Counted from the stretch's first letter, positions 1-11,987 are shown. The stretch: 64,000 nt of DNA from Zoroaster sp. YZ-2022 (GCA_029582265.1 CM055827.1:1163074-1227073), one strand, 5' to 3'. A program made the numbers and translations. Notes: generated by a model not told the origin, from the sequence alone.

Positions 1-283
1 GCCGTGACACCTGTGTCCTTGAGCAAGACACTTAACCATAATTGCTTCTCTCCACCCAGGGGTTAAATGGGTACCTGTGAAGGCAGAGATGGTTTGCTCT
101 ATATGCGCTAGAAATGGCAGCAATTGAGCTGTATACTCCCCAGGGAGCTGAGATGGTTTCAGGAATGATTTATGAGCCTTATGAGCCTTATGAGCAGGGA
201 TAATAATATAATGCGCCTTGAGCGCCACTTAGTTGGTGGATACGTGCGCTATATAAATCTATACATTATTATTATTATTATTA
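1..283 (+). repeat. tRNA-Leu-derived SINE, copy 1 (head cut off by window edge)
   Basis: This is the body and tail of a dispersed SINE that also occurs at 9860-10212, 13940-14116 and 27242-27600. Shared blocks are the 'cttgagcaagacacttaacc' segment, 'gtacctgtgaaggcagag', 'cagctcaattgctgcc' (here in reverse) and the terminal 'gtgcgctatataa', followed by a (TTA)n tail at about 268-283. Only the last bases of the tRNA-like head are inside the window. Confidence 0.8.
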
Positions 284-775
284 GAAGCACATAGTGAAAT
301 GTGTTGGTGTCACTATTTGACATTACAAGCACATAGTGAAATGTGTTAGTGTCACTATTTGCCATTAGAAGCACATAGTGAAATGTGTTAGTTTCACTAT
401 TTGCCATTACAAGCACATAGTGAAATGTGTTAGTGTCACTATTTGCCATTAGAAGCACATAGTGAAATGTGTTGGTGTCACTATTTGACATTACAAGCAC
501 ATAGTGAAATGTGTTAGTGTCACTATTTGCCATTAGAAGCACATAGTGAAATGTGTTAGTGTCACTATTTGCCATTAGAAGCACATAGTGAAATGTGTTA
601 GTGTCACTATTTGACATTACAAGCACATAGTGAAATGTGTTGGTGTCACTATTTGCCATTAGAAGCACATAGTGAAATGTGTTGGTGTCACTATTTGCCA
701 TTAGAAGCACATAGTGAAATGTGTTGGTGTCACTATTTGCCATTAGAAGCACATAGTGAAATGTGTTAGTTGACA
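284..775. repeat. 42-bp minisatellite, about 11.7 copies
   Basis: Tandem units contain 'gcacatagtgaaatgtgtt' followed by 'gtgtcactatttg'. Two main variants (tgacattaca / tgccattaga) alternate irregularly. The period is a multiple of three and free of stops on the - strand, so it gives a long repetitive open frame that I do not regard as a gene. It directly abuts the (TTA)n tail of the SINE, so the array probably grew next to a SINE insertion. Confidence 0.92.
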
Positions 776-2343
776 TTTATATTTTTTTTCTGCAATACGC
801 ATTTGTACAAATATAGCAATTAAATTTACCATGATATTAAGTTTCTCCCCCCCCCCCATGTCCACTTATCTGACACTCCAACCCACCCCCTCCCATACAA
901 AAAAAAACATTTTAAAATGTTATTACCGGTATGATATTGACATGTCTCCATGATTCTACACATTTAAGAGCATATTCTTGACCCTTGACCTATTATATAT
1001 TGACAAAAGGGAATTTTCTTCTTCGGTGAGCAATTTAAGCCAAGCCTTTTGATCTAATATATGCTTGAATATTGTGCAGTCAAGCAATCAATGTATTCTG
1101 ACAGCACAAAGTAGAAATCTCCAAATCATAAGAAATCACGTGCTGTTGTGTTTGATTGCTGTCAAATACATTTGCATCACCTTTTCTCAATTCTTTGTGT
1201 GTGTGTTGCGTACTAAATTAAAATGCAGAAATACTCTAATCCAAAAATCGATTGAATTAAAATTTTAGATTTATTTTCTGATAAAGTGAGGGGAAATAAA
1301 ATTGGCAGTTTGTTGCAAGTTCCTGAAACAAAGTGGTTCAAAGTATGTCTTCTTACTTGTGAGTTTGTGTAGAGACACATGCAACAATTGTGATCTGTGC
1401 AATCCAAATGAGTTTTGATGTTTTTTTAATTTCCACGCACTTTATCCAGGGTTATCTTAATATCCATGCTGTTGTACTCATAGTGCAAGGACCTTCGGTT
1501 CTCACATTCGAAGGAGTTTTGATTAAGTATTCATACAAGATGAAGATAAGTTCCGCGCTCGTGAGCAATCACCATGAGCCCACCTGACCTGATCATAAGA
1601 CTCTTTGTCTGCCAGATAATCTTGCAGTCTCGTTGCACACTAATATAATGATTGGGCACTCAGATGTTAGCAGTGGTTATTGTGCAGTGATATTTTCCAA
1701 GGGGGGCCGTACCCCCTCCCCCCCCCCCCATTTGATCAATTTGTATATATATGTGTCTTCTTTTTGGCAGTTTAGTTTGTGCTGCCCTCTTTTCTTTTTA
1801 TTAACAACAAGAATATGGCCTTGCTGTATAAATGCAATATTATCAATTATTCAAATCAATTCATTTATCAAAAAGCAATTCTGACTAAAGAAAATATATC
1901 ATCCTATACAAGCTTTTGTTAATGTATTTTAGTAAAAAAATAACACCGTTCTCACTAATTGATGGCCACATTGACAGTACTTATACGACACACATAACAT
2001 TAGATTCCTGATCTAAGACAAACATGCCAGTGCATGTATGCATTGGTTGTACGTGTTTGTTCTTTGCCATCCAGTACAATTCACAAAACGCAATGCACGT
2101 AGCAAGAAGACGGGTACATTAAGCATAAAAAGTTGTCTAAGACAACCTTTTGTACGTCATATAGTCAGTGGTTATGTCTTTGTATCTATAATTATGAGGC
2201 ACATTGCATAAATATATGTCCCATGTTTTGTCTATATATGTGAGTTATTTGGGGCATTTCAAAATCTTCAACAGCCATTGGCCAATTTGGAATCTGTCAC
2301 AAATATTTTTTCAACAACTACCAATCCTTAGCTTCTTTTCCAG
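776..2343 (+). other. Intron of tetraspanin A, no recognised feature
   Basis: This AT-rich sequence lies before the first visible exon of tetraspanin A. It holds homopolymer C runs (about 847-857 and 1722-1730) and nothing else I can support. The missing upstream exons (first two transmembrane helices) are not here, so they must lie left of the window. Confidence 0.6.
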
Positions 2344-2553
2344 TATCTCGTCTTCATGTGCATTACGTGTTTCATGCAGTTCTGCATAGCTGTGGCCTGT
2401 CTAGCAGCATTCGGCAAAGCCCATAGAACCGAGGTCTTATTAAGTGGCTGGGAGGAGTCTAACAATGTAACTAGGCAACAAGTCCAGAGTAGTTTCCAGT
2501 GCTGTGGCTTGGACCAGGAACATGTTAACCGCAGCAGCTGTCAGGAACTACAG
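2344..2553 (+). CDS. Tetraspanin A (TSPAN13/31 subfamily), exon with TM3 and first half of the large extracellular loop
   Basis: The exon has 70 codons and is phase 0 at both ends, with acceptor cttttccag|TAT and donor CAG|gtgagg. It begins YLVFMCITCFMQFCIAVACL, the third transmembrane helix, and continues into the large extracellular loop. The tetraspanin CCG signature is present as QCCGL, followed by a third loop cysteine (SSCQ). The exon aligns end to end with the 69-codon exon at 40569-40775 of tetraspanin B and with human TSPAN13/TSPAN31 over the same boundaries. Tetraspanins organise membrane microdomains by lateral contacts with partner proteins; the partner of this one is unknown. The exons for TM1-TM2 lie outside the window, so the gene is partial here. 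Paralogue status comes from exon structure and motif order and is certain at subfamily level; no 1:1 orthologue is claimed. Confidence 0.9.
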
Positions 2554-3059
2554 GTGAGGAACTAATGATAGCTGACGTGAGAAACACGATGCATCCAAGC
2601 AAAAGACACATCCACTTGATACAACCTGTATTGATATAATCATCATAAGATTCTTATTGAATGTTTTCAAGTCATTTGCTCATGGAATTTCACTGATGCA
2701 GCAATTTTATTTGTTTTCTTTAGGAAAGAAAAAAATCGCTGTGTGAACAGTTCTGATCAAGAGGAATTGACTCATTATTGTGTTATTGACATTTTTAACT
2801 AAGAAGCACTTTGAACAATCAAAATAGTAAACAAACTCACGTTATTTTCATGAAACATTTTAATATTCAAATAAAGCAGCTTTATATTACCAAAATGAGA
2901 AAATTAAATGTCTGCAAATTGTCATTTTTTCACAGATAGCTGGACAGATAATGGAAACTTTCAGATATTAAAAAAAACCATACTTTTGGCCCTAAAGCTT
3001 CTTTTTCTCTTCAAGATGAACAATAAAAGGGCAAAAAGATATTTCCTGCACCTAAGTAT

Positions 3060-3190
3060 CTATGAAAAAAAAATCCACAGGCCACTCAGGTGGGACTAGA
3101 ACTCACAACCTCCCTCACTAGTGCAAACGTATTACACTTTCAACCACCAAGCTAGCATGATGACGACAGACTGGCTAGAGTCCTGTGTAG
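3060..3190 (-). repeat. tRNA-derived SINE, second family, copy 1
   Basis: On the - strand a tRNA-like head is seen: an A-box-like 'agcttggtggttgaaag' and a B-box-like 'gagttctagtcccacc'. It is followed by 'cctgtggatttttttcat', which matches the segment after the head of the element at 62125-62345. The cloverleaf is degenerate, so this is not a tRNA gene. It lies in the intron before the next tetraspanin A exon. Confidence 0.55.
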
Positions 3191-3330
3191 CAGCGGGTAT
3201 TTATTGATGAAATCTCAACCATAGAATTTCATCAATGAAAATCTTCCAGTTTTAAAACTGTATTCCTTAGATAATTAACATATTTAATTTCTTTCTACTT
3301 CTCCCAACTCCTGCTGCTGTTACTCATCAG

Positions 3331-3456
3331 TTACCATGTTGTTCAAAGATCCACAACTGTTCCATGTGTGAATTTTGTATGCAGAAGCTCGATGGTCGAT
3401 TACAGCATTCAGTTCAATTAACTGGAGGAGTGGGGCTATTCTTTGCATTTCTACAG
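3331..3456 (+). CDS. Tetraspanin A, exon with cysteine-rich end of the extracellular loop and start of TM4
   Basis: The exon has 42 codons, phase 0, with acceptor tactcatcag|TTA and donor CAG|gtaaat. It reads LPCCSKIHNCSMCEFC, a six-cysteine cluster closing the large extracellular loop, and ends in TGGVGLFFAFLQ, the start of TM4. It corresponds position by position to the 41-codon exon at 42635-42757 (LGCCKDTNCTSCDTC ... SGGVGLFFSFTE). The GGxGLFFxF block is diagnostic of the TSPAN13/31 subfamily. A minisatellite begins 46 bp after the donor. Confidence 0.9.
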
Positions 3457-3501
3457 GTAAATATCTATCCATGGTTTGTTATTATTGTGTTTTGATGGTT
3501 T

Positions 3502-3798
3502 ATTTGACCTTCTGCCCATCTTACCTATCCAATTGTGGGAAACTGTGGGGTTTGCCGCCTTCTGTCCATCTTACCTATCCAATTGTGGGAAATTGTGGGG
3601 TTTGACCTTCTGTCCATCTTACCTATCCAATTGTGGGAAACTGTGGGGTTTTGACCTTCTGTCCATCTTACCTATCCAATTGTGGGAAACTGTGGGGTTT
3701 GACCTTCTGTCCATCTTACCTATCCATTTGTGGGAAACTGTGGGGTTTTGACCTTCTGTCCATCTTACCTATCCAATTGTGGGAAACTGTTTTTTTTT
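3502..3798. repeat. 48-50-bp minisatellite, 6 copies, next to a splice donor
   Basis: Units contain 'ccatcttacctatccaattg' and then 'tgggaaactgtggggttt'. Starts are at about 3516, 3566, 3614, 3663, 3711 and 3760. The 1-2-bp length alternation comes from runs of G and T. It is intronic in tetraspanin A. Confidence 0.92.
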
Positions 3799-6348
3799 CT
3801 TTGGATTGTTGCAGGAAAAAATATGCTATGTCTATTTTTAATTTCACCAAGCATTTTTGTTTAGACAGCTATTTTTGCAAAAGTACTTTGTTATGTGATG
3901 GATGATCGGGTTGTGGAGGGTTGTGTAGAATATGGATAGTACCTCATTAAGACAATTAGTCATTTAGTGTTGGTTCTTGTTCTATATTTACTAAAATACT
4001 ATTAATCCAACTGCGCTTTTTGTGGGTTCAAATCTTGGCTTGTGTTAAATAAAATGAGACACTAAAAAACATAACCTGTATCCAACCTGTTCATAAAAAA
4101 TTCCCTGTTCTGGAAGTCTTTCCTGATAAATTAGCATTTATTTATTTAAAAAAATATATATAAACAGAATCCCTGTAACATTCCAAAAACACAATTTTAA
4201 ATTTTTCTTTTGTGAATTACAATGAATTTGCAATAAACCTGACAGGTTTTTAACATATGTCATTAAAGGGAAGGTACAGCACTTAAGGTTGTATGCTTAC
4301 CTTCTATGATTCAGTTTATCCATTTTAAAAAAAAACATCAAAATAGTGATTTTCAAAAAAGAGATTATGAACTCATTCTAATGTTGAATTAAGGAAATAT
4401 TGCTCTTTCCTAAATTCAAACTGGATGTTATTTCAGTCTTCTTTAAAATAATAGAACATCAGACAAACATATTTCCAGGGAATATTCTCACTAAATTAAA
4501 CATTAAAATGGTGACCATTTTGAATTTTTTTTGTATAACCAAACCATTTATTATGATAATTATTTTGAACCCTAGACAGTCGTTTGATTTTCTAGTCCCT
4601 TCTATTCAATGTCTTCATCAGATTAAATTGTGGTTAGATTTGATTGATGAGTGTCTATACATGATGACATTAAATACGCTGTTTTTAACGTAATCAGTGC
4701 ATCAGGATTTTATTTCCCAGGGAGACAGGTCTAGCTACTTCACTTGCTTGAGTTGAGACTGGCTGTGATAATTGGAAATTCTGTTTAAGGGTCGCTGATT
4801 ATCAAAATGGCACAGCGATAGTCATTTTGTTCAGATCTTGCTCATTATTATTTGGCCATACCACTCAGAAGTTATGTTTGTGAATACAAAATTATTCTTT
4901 TCAGTATGGTTTCCATCAAAGGTTGTCTGATTTTGGTGAAACCCAGAAGGGATTAATGATGTTGATTTTCTTAGAATAATAAATAAATAAATTTAGGACA
5001 ATTTTGAATAGTAGTGCAATTAATCAAAATAAAAATGTGGGGAAGTTTTAGTTTTGAAAGTCCCATTTTATTTTGTTGTATATGTCAAGTCAGTTGTAGA
5101 GTCGGTTGTAGAGTCGGTTGTAGAGTCGGTTGTAGAGTCGGTTGTAGAGTCGGTTGTAGAGTCGGTTGTAGAGTCGGTTGTAGAGTCGGTTGTAGAGTCG
5201 GTTGTAGAGTCGGTTGCAGAGTCGGTTGCAGAGTCGGTTGTAGAGTCGGTTGTAGAGTCAGTATACTTATCATCTGTCATAAAAATAGCTTGAACTTTCC
5301 TCAAAATACATTGAAAATTAAAAGTCTAAATATTACTGAAGACAGAAAATGTTCACTAACTTGTTGATTGGTAGGAAATGGCACAGATCCGGAAGATTTT
5401 GTTTTATTTCCATTATTACATGAACAATCCTGTCACATTTTAATGATACAGAATTCAAACAGAATGAAAGACGAACCATTTTTTTTAAATAATTTTTTGA
5501 ACAGAAAAAAAACTTTATATCAATTTTCCCCCTCTGGGAATAGTGTAGCCAATCTAAATTATTTCCGACCAAAGCCAGGCAAGGTTTAATTTATTATTTA
5601 CCTATGGCTTTTACTTTGCCAAGGGGTGAATTAGTCACCATGAATAGATAAAAATGAGATTTTCTTACAGCCCCCAGGTATCTCAAAAGCGTAATTGAGT
5701 CGCATCTACCAAGGTAGTTGAGTTAAGGGAGTTGGTTGCTCAGGATTTAAGCACAAGGGTATTATTCAGCTCACTATTATATGTGGATATATATTTTTTT
5801 TTTCAAGAATTGCCAAGATGAATGACGTGATTGTCATGTTTTCAATGCCTGTGTCTAGGGTTTTAAGATTAAATTGAATTAGAATGTGTGATTCTGTCTT
5901 AGTCAGGATAAACCTTTCTCCTTTAAAGTATTACAAAAATTCTACGACAAGATTATTTAACATAATATTTACAGTTACTAATCAATATTATATTGTTGAT
6001 TCCTAATTTGTTTTAAAGTAGTCTTGATGTTTTGTTTTTTAATGCTTTTAGAGTGTTAGTAATTTACTATGCATATTTAATGAGAATAAACATGTTTTCT
6101 GAAGAGATCAAGTGTCTGATAAATGAGGAGATTTAGAGTTTCAATAAAAATCTAATTCTAATCTTCTGACCAAAATATTTTTTTATCGTAACATCAAAAG
6201 GTATTTCCAAATTATTCTCTATGGTAATAAAACAAATTATGGGTTGTTACATCTGATAATCACCATTATTCTAAGTAATTTAAAAATATCCCTTTTGTGA
6301 AATTTTAATGTCAAATTTTAATGCTGAATATATTTGACTTGCTTTCAG
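3799..6348 (+). other. Last intron of tetraspanin A
   Basis: This is AT-rich unique-looking sequence. Apart from the 12-bp array at 5086-5264 I see no exon, transposon end or RNA gene. In particular I find no second copy of a terminal exon comparable to the pair in tetraspanin B. Confidence 0.55.
5086..5264. repeat. 12-bp minisatellite (gttgtagagtcg), about 15 copies
   Basis: The repeat is near-perfect, with two units carrying 'gttgcagagtcg'. The period is divisible by three, so several frames stay open across it. They encode only a four-residue repeat and are not considered genes. Confidence 0.95.
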
Positions 6349-6423
6349 CTTCTAGGCATAATGCTGGCATGGTGGTACCGTAAGCAGCCTTCCCTCGGCT
6401 TCGGCCATGATATTTTAAATTGA
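6349..6423 (+). CDS. Tetraspanin A, last exon (end of TM4 and cytoplasmic tail)
   Basis: Acceptor ttgctttcag|CTT is followed by 24 codons and TGA. It reads LLGIMLAWWYRKQ and then a tail ending GHDILN. Length and phase equal both terminal exons of tetraspanin B (24 codons each). The membrane-proximal LLGIMLAWWYRKQ matches the family, but the normally invariant tail ([13 protein letters not shown] in vertebrates and in tetraspanin B) is replaced by an unrelated one. The downstream paralogue therefore keeps the ancestral C-terminus. No close AATAAA follows the stop; the first one I noticed is near 8106, so the 3' end is unresolved. Confidence 0.88.
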   Translation, partial: LLGIMLAWWYRKQPSLGFGHDILN

Positions 6424-6782
6424 ACCAGAATGAGTAATCATCTTGAAGCTACATGAGTGTAGAACTCGATCATCATTTCAGTCGCCACTGTCGTCGTGAC
6501 ATGGAGAAGGTCAAAGGTCATGAAGGTTATACTGAAGATCACATTGAAGATTAGAAAAGGCTTGACATCATACTGACAGTGTATGAATTATAAGCATAGA
6601 TCATCTTATATCAGTCTTAAAGTTTCCATTTCTAAAACAAAATACAAGAGTTCTATTATTTATATTATTCAAAGCAAAGTAAAGTACAGCAAATTTCCTA
6701 TCCATCTATATACATTTATGGCACTTTGGCATACTTTGAATGACATATGATCTTTAGAGAATTAATGTGTGTACACCCATCA

Positions 6783-6950
6783 TTGATTCAAAGAGAGTAA
6801 GCATACTCATAGAAGCAGTTTGGCCAACGTTACCAATGCTGTACCTTCCCTTCAATGTATATCTTGATTCAAAGAGAGTAAGCATACTCATAGAAGCAGT
6901 TTGGCCAACATTACCAATGATGTGTCTTCCCTTTAATGTGATGTACTTTC
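6783..6950. repeat. 85-bp direct duplication
   Basis: Two tandem copies start at about 6783 and 6868. They share 'gattcaaagagagtaagcat' and 'tagaagcagtttggccaac' with a few substitutions. A diverged third copy is at about 27615-27690 ('atatcttgattcaaa' ... 'ccttcccttcat'), so the unit is dispersed and not only locally tandem. Confidence 0.8.
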
Positions 6951-7046
6951 ATTGTACCCTCAACTGTGGATTACTTATTTCAACCTGTGGATTACTTATC
7001 CAGCCATGTATAAATTGAAGTAACCATGGTTACCATCAGGAATATA

Positions 7047-7125
7047 GTAAGATTTGCGGTGACACATGTATTAAAATAATCTCTTTTGAGTGGTGAGGGT
7101 TCTGAGAAGAACCTTTCGGTTAACT
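7047..7125 (-). repeat. Fragment of stem-loop-bearing dispersed element
   Basis: The + strand order is 'gtaagatttgcggtgacaca', 'atctcttttgagtggtgag', then a hairpin at 7098-7113, then 'tttcggtt'. The same order occurs at the start of the array at 23290-23881, and its first part occurs in the inverted repeats at 27094-27207 and 51889-51978. Read on the - strand the hairpin is GGTTCTTCTCAGAACC. Confidence 0.6.
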
Positions 7126-7826
7126 TAATATTTCCTACGGGAAAGTTAAACTTGGTACACACCAGACTCATATTCTAGTCTTGAAAATTTGAGTCTGAGT
7201 GCAAGTCCCAAGAGTCGAGTCTGAATAACGAGTCATACAAGTATGGTACACATAGTCTGAGTCAATACCCAACTCTGTTTGCCAGAAGGTTTCAAGTGTT
7301 TTTAAATTTCATGCTGTCAAAAAGTAATACTATTGAAAAGTTGTTAAAAAGCAACTGTCAGCGGCAGTCCTGTGTGTATTTACATCTAGGCAAATCTGAA
7401 ATTAAACCGGTATACAGTCGCCATGTTTATATAGCATCGCCATGTTTGTGAATTTACCATACTTGATAAAGCAGTATTCTCTCCTCCCCTTTATTTAAAT
7501 GTAAGACATCGATTTATTAATATTTGGAAATATTTATTAAATGTAGATTGTTACTTTATTTCACATGTGTGCAATCTGAAACTGAAATATGGTTTTTATT
7601 TGAAGTTGTTAAATATTAAATTAAATATTATGAAGAGCCAATTTGTGGTGGGACTGGCCTGGCATTACTGCAGCCATATCACCCAAATCATAATGTTTAC
7701 TTTAAAAGTAGCCAGGTATTTCAAACTTACTAAAAAGGAGTAATGCCCAATTTTGCTGATGTGGTGCTTTGATGGACTGAGATGCTGCTTTGGTTTTTTT
7801 AATTTTTAATTGTATTATTTTATTTA

Positions 7827-8050
7827 TTAAAGGGACAGTGTCGTCATGATTAGAGCAGACTTTAACAGGGCATGGAATCGGTGTCCTCGTTTAAGATTAA
7901 CACAGTGACTGAAATTACTGTCTCATTTATGCAGCAGCAACAGTAATATGACCTTATCATGTGGGGTATTATGGCAGTCACTCATCAGTTAATCTAAAAC
8001 TAGCATTCAATTTCCATGCCCTGTTGATCATGATGATACTGTTCCTTTAA
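7827..8050. mobile_element. TTAA-flanked MITE, 'GGGACAGT' family, copy 1
   Basis: The ends are TTAA|AGGGACAGTGTCGTCATGAT and a matching inverted 'gatcatgatgatactgttcc'|TTTAA. The long inverted repeats extend through 'cagggcatggaat' / 'ttccatgccctgt'. There is no coding capacity. TTAA flanks are the target signature of piggyBac-type transposases. Other copies are at 30658, 32868, 47757 and 52828. Confidence 0.75.
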
Positions 8051-8726
8051 TGCGAAATTGCAGTTAGTTACTCTAGCAGGGTCTATCTCAAAAGCAAAGG
8101 CATTTAATAAATATCCTGATAGAATGAAACTTGAAACCACTAACTATAAATGTGCATTCATATGACAGGTCTTTTCTTAGCAAGTGCTAATTCTGTCTAT
8201 AGATATTTATTTATTACTGACGTTTAGTATCCAAGGCTAAAGGTCGATGACGTCTGCATTATATAAGAACTCAATTCAGTTGCACTTTGAGATCAGAATC
8301 ATAACTCTTAATTGATTAATATTTAGAAAAGAAAAAATACTAATAATAAAGAAACGATTAACAATTCTCATGATCAAAAGAAAGGAATGAAATATGTATG
8401 GCAAATAAATGAACAGGAATAATGTAAATTTATTCTATGTTATAAAAGTATTTTGAGATGTAACTGTTCCTGTATATGATAGTGTGTTGTTGTCAAATTC
8501 TTTGAAATCAGCGTTTGAACAAAAAAGTGTGAATATAATGTCAAATATGTTTGTGTTTATAACAACTCTGAGACAATGTATTTCAATTTAAATGTTGCCA
8601 GTGGAATTTATTTATTTAACAAAATTAATTATGAAAAGGTAAAAATAATGCAAAAAGGAAGATATACACTTTTGTGAAATATGCAAACCTTTGTATAGAT
8701 TTGTTTATTGGCTGTAACAACGATGC

Positions 8727-8862
8727 TGTACTCAGAGGCCATAGCTGCTGCTGTGTACTCAGAGGCCATAGCTGCTGCTGTGTACTCGGAGGACATAGCT
8801 GCTGCTGTGTACTCAGAGGCCATAGCTGCTGCTGTGTACTCGGAGGACATAGCTGCTGCTGT
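8727..8862. repeat. 27-bp minisatellite, 5 copies
   Basis: The unit is 'tgtactcagaggccatagc' followed by 'tgctgctg', with alternate units carrying cggaggac. It opens frames on both strands that I reject as genes. Confidence 0.93.
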
Positions 8863-9859
8863 GATATTGGTCAAAAATCATGACTCTACATGTAACGTCT
8901 TTGATACAAAAGGTTCATTTGTATATTTTCTGACAACTCTACAAGGTTTAAGATATTTCTTATACACTTACACATTGTTATTTTGAAATAGAAATGACCC
9001 TTAAAAACACTATTTTGGGGATTATTTATTTCCAATCAATTTTACTTAAAGATGTATCGCTTATGTTTTTTAAATTTTTTAAATATTTTACCAGCAATTT
9101 AAAAAAATGTTTTCATGGGAACATTGATTATATCCTTTAAGAAATTAAAAACAAATATTTTGAAGAACTTTCAAAAGTGCCCAAATAAATTGATGAAGGG
9201 ACCCACAATAAATGAATTTTGTGTACATGTTTACTGTAAAACCATGCTTCATATGAATAGTAAATTTAGTTTTCCGATCGAACAGAAAATTTCCCAGAAA
9301 TTGCAGATCAAATAGTGAAAATCAAAGGTGATACATCATGAAATGCTTGACATAAGTAGCAGAAGTATGACCTTTGACCCCTCTGCCCTGACTTGTTTCA
9401 ACTTGTTCCACGTTTTCATAATAACCTTAATTTATCAAATTATCTTCATGAGCTGTGGTGCCAATTCATGTAGTTTGGAGGTGGACTTAATTCATTTACC
9501 ATGATTTTAGGAGAACAATTTGCCAAATTAGATGAATTATGTGCAATGTATGTATAGATTATGATTATTTATAGAAAAAATAGATTTATTTTTTTGTACT
9601 TTGTAAGTGTGCATCTGTGTGGTTAAATTAATTTATGTTTTTGTTTGTTCATATGTTATACTTAGTTGTCTGCACTGTTGGAGTTTTAAAATATCAAAAG
9701 GATGAATAAAAATGATTTACTAACAGTAACAGGTTTTGTTTGTTGGAAATTGACTGCTTTATTTCCTGGAGTTTTATATGAATGTTGAACCTTTAGTAAG
9801 GGCAGATCATGAAGGAGAGTCCGGGGCAGAGCGAGGATGACAGAAGATCAGGGCACACT
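8863..9859. other. Intergenic, nothing recognised
   Basis: This is AT-rich sequence between tetraspanins A and B. I see no exon, transposon terminus or tandem repeat here. Confidence 0.5.
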
Positions 9860-10212
9860 AATAATAATAATAATAATGTGTGGACTTATATAGCGCACGT
9901 ATCCACCAACTGAGTGGTACTCAAGGCGCATTATATTATTACCCCTGCTCATAAGGCTCATAAATCATTCCTGAAACCATCTCAGCTCCCTGGGGAGTAT
10001 ACAGCTCAATTGCTGCCATTACAGCGCATATAGGGCTAATCAACCAACTCTGCCCTCACAGGTACCCATTTAACCCCTGGGTGGAGAGAAGCAATTATGG
10101 TTAAGTGTCTTGCTCAAGGACACAAGTGTCACGGCCGGGATTCGAACCCACATTCTGCTGCTAACACCAGAACTTGAGTCCGGTAAGCTAGACCGCTCGG
10201 CCACGACACTCC
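9860..10212 (-). repeat. tRNA-Leu-derived SINE, full-length copy
   Basis: Read on the - strand, the element starts with a tRNA-like head ('gtgtcgtggccgagcggtct', then 'actcaagttctggt', then B box 'gggttcgaatccc'). It continues through the shared body and ends in 'gcgctatataag' plus an (ATT)n tail. The A box GTGGCCGAGCGGT and the CAA-like anticodon region point to a leucine tRNA ancestor. About 350 bp is a normal length for a tRNA-derived SINE. Confidence 0.85.
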
Positions 10213-11267
10213 ACAAATAGGCACTAGGCACATGTACGGGACGTTCAGGGCACATACGTAGGGTACATGACCATAAAGAGCTTCACAACCAAAAGGGGGT
10301 GGGGGCACACGACCCTAACAGTTTGAAATAGATGTTGAAAGCACTTGAAATACCTTTCTTAGACCCCCCCCCCTGGATTTGCCACTGGGTAGCAAGGCAC
10401 CCCCCAAACAGAAATTAACCATGTTCAAAAATAATATTTCATTTGCCCTTAATTTTCTTTAAATGCAGTGTATTTTTGGTAATGGATCCCAAAACATACA
10501 CTTTGAATTATGTAAAAGCATACTTGGTTTTAAGATGATAATATGGTACTAAACATCCTGTGCACTTACTATGTCTGCAATGTTGTCTTTAAAAGAATTT
10601 TTTTTAAATTCACCATTATAATTCTTGTTTTTCTCTAAGATAAATGCACTTCAGACAAAATAATTTCTCAGGTTGATTGATACCTGTACCAACTTTAAAC
10701 TAAGTACAGTTTTAGATAATAATTTATTCATCTTATCATCAGGTAATTAATTACCAATGTACTTTTCCCTAGCCCTGAGTCCTAACCATTTACATAGCAT
10801 CCGGATAAGGCAAACATAATATTTTCGTAATTTTTATTTTTGTTTTTTAGATTTGTTTGTAATTAAAAAAGTATTAAAATATTCTTAGAAAATGAAATGT
10901 CTGCAGGGCGAGGTATGAAACAAACTTGTTGCAGATCTTGATGCAAACACTGTCTTTCAGCCAATCAATGAACTGCATGCAAATATACAAATTGGACACA
11001 CCCATGAAGCCTTGATATTCCTGACCCCGGCCCCAAGGAACTATCTGTTTTTGCCAGTTTGCAATTATAAATGTAGGTTTTGTGATGGCGAATGTGTTCA
11101 CAATTTGTTTGATCTAATTTCAGTGGCGCTGTACGTCTCTGAGATCCACGATTTCACGAATTTTCCATGGATCGATTGAGGTCGTAGTTTTGCTTCGTTG
11201 ATGTTCGTTGGCTTAGCGGCTGGATCATCTCGAAAAAGAAAAATCACACCGATTCGATCGACTGGAC
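10213..11267. other. Intergenic region upstream of tetraspanin B
   Basis: No repeats or exons are recognised. The last 150 bp become richer in CpG and probably belong to the tetraspanin B promoter. Confidence 0.45.
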
Positions 11268-11442
11268 TATAAATTTGAAGTGAGCCATCTTGTGTTCAGA
11301 TATTGTCTATGCTACGAAATCAACGTGGAGTTATGGTGGATAGACACTGAGATTTTCGACTTAAATTTAGCATTTTTCTGGATTAAGGGTGCCGCAAAAA
11401 CTTTATTTTTTGTGAATCCAGTACCATTTCAGAGTGATCAAG
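11268..11442 (+). promoter_or_regulatory. Putative core promoter and 5' UTR of tetraspanin B
   Basis: A TATAAAT box lies at 11268-11274. It is followed at 11283-11291 by GCCATCTTG, which resembles the YY1 initiator-type site (CCATNTT core). The first ATG of the conserved MCGGF protein start is at 11443, about 170 bp downstream of the TATA box, consistent with a short 5' UTR. The placement is inferred from motifs and distance only. Confidence 0.4.
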
Positions 11443-11502
11443 ATGTGTGGGGGATTTGCGTGTAGCAGAAATGCGCTAATTGCGCTCAATAGTCTTTATA
11501 TT
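11443..11502 (+). CDS. Tetraspanin B (TSPAN13/31 subfamily), exon 1: cytoplasmic N-terminus and start of TM1
   Basis: Twenty codons, ATG to donor ATT|gtaagt. The start MCGGFACSRNALIALNSLYI matches the highly conserved vertebrate start MVCGGFACSKNALCALN almost residue for residue, with one residue missing after Met. This fixes both the start codon and the subfamily. With exons 37593-37760, 40569-40775, 42635-42757 and one of two last exons, the joined product is 210 aa, equal to my recollection of human TSPAN31. The protein has four transmembrane helices, a short N-terminus, a CCG-containing large extracellular loop and a short tail. It would act as a membrane-microdomain scaffold at the plasma membrane or in endosomes. 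The intron that follows is 26 kb. Confidence 0.92.
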
Positions 11503-11987
11503 GTAAGTATTATTCATTTCGTCATGTCCGTATGGATAAACTGTGTATCATGTGATTGTGAGGTGAAGCCTATGTGATGCATTTCATATGTTAACCCATA
11601 GAGAAAGGACGTAGCAATACGATCTGTGAAATGTTAGCTTGTGAAATTTTAGTTGTGTTTTGTCGTGTTTATGAGAATCTGTATTTAAAGTCTCTACTCA
11701 CAGTCTCTCAGTTTGTTTGGCTATCTATACAAACACTGTGTTGTTATATACTTTATAATTATATAGGGCCTGCCCTAGGCCCTTATCGGAATTGCTGCGA
11801 GCATGCGCATTGTCAATGTCATTGACTTGAAAAACAACCTCGTACAGGCTTGGAAAAAATGAGGGGTAGAATGTCGTATCCGACCGCCTTACTCAAATGC
11901 CTTTCAAAACCACTCATTTCAAAAACAGTCCAGTTCCCTTTTTTATTGATATTTTGAATAAGTAACTATCTTCGAAATAGGCTTGGG

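Noticed and set aside
249..776. 175-codon open frame on the - strand
   Set aside because: It coincides with the 42-bp minisatellite; the repeat period is divisible by three, so openness is automatic.
10136..10212. tRNA-Leu gene on the - strand
   Set aside because: A and B boxes are good, but the acceptor stem is not paired and the sequence is the head of a repeated SINE with body and tail.
11280..11465. Upstream frame overlapping the tetraspanin B start
   Set aside because: It opens with GTG, not ATG, and has no family resemblance; the conserved MCGGF start at 11443 is in another frame.
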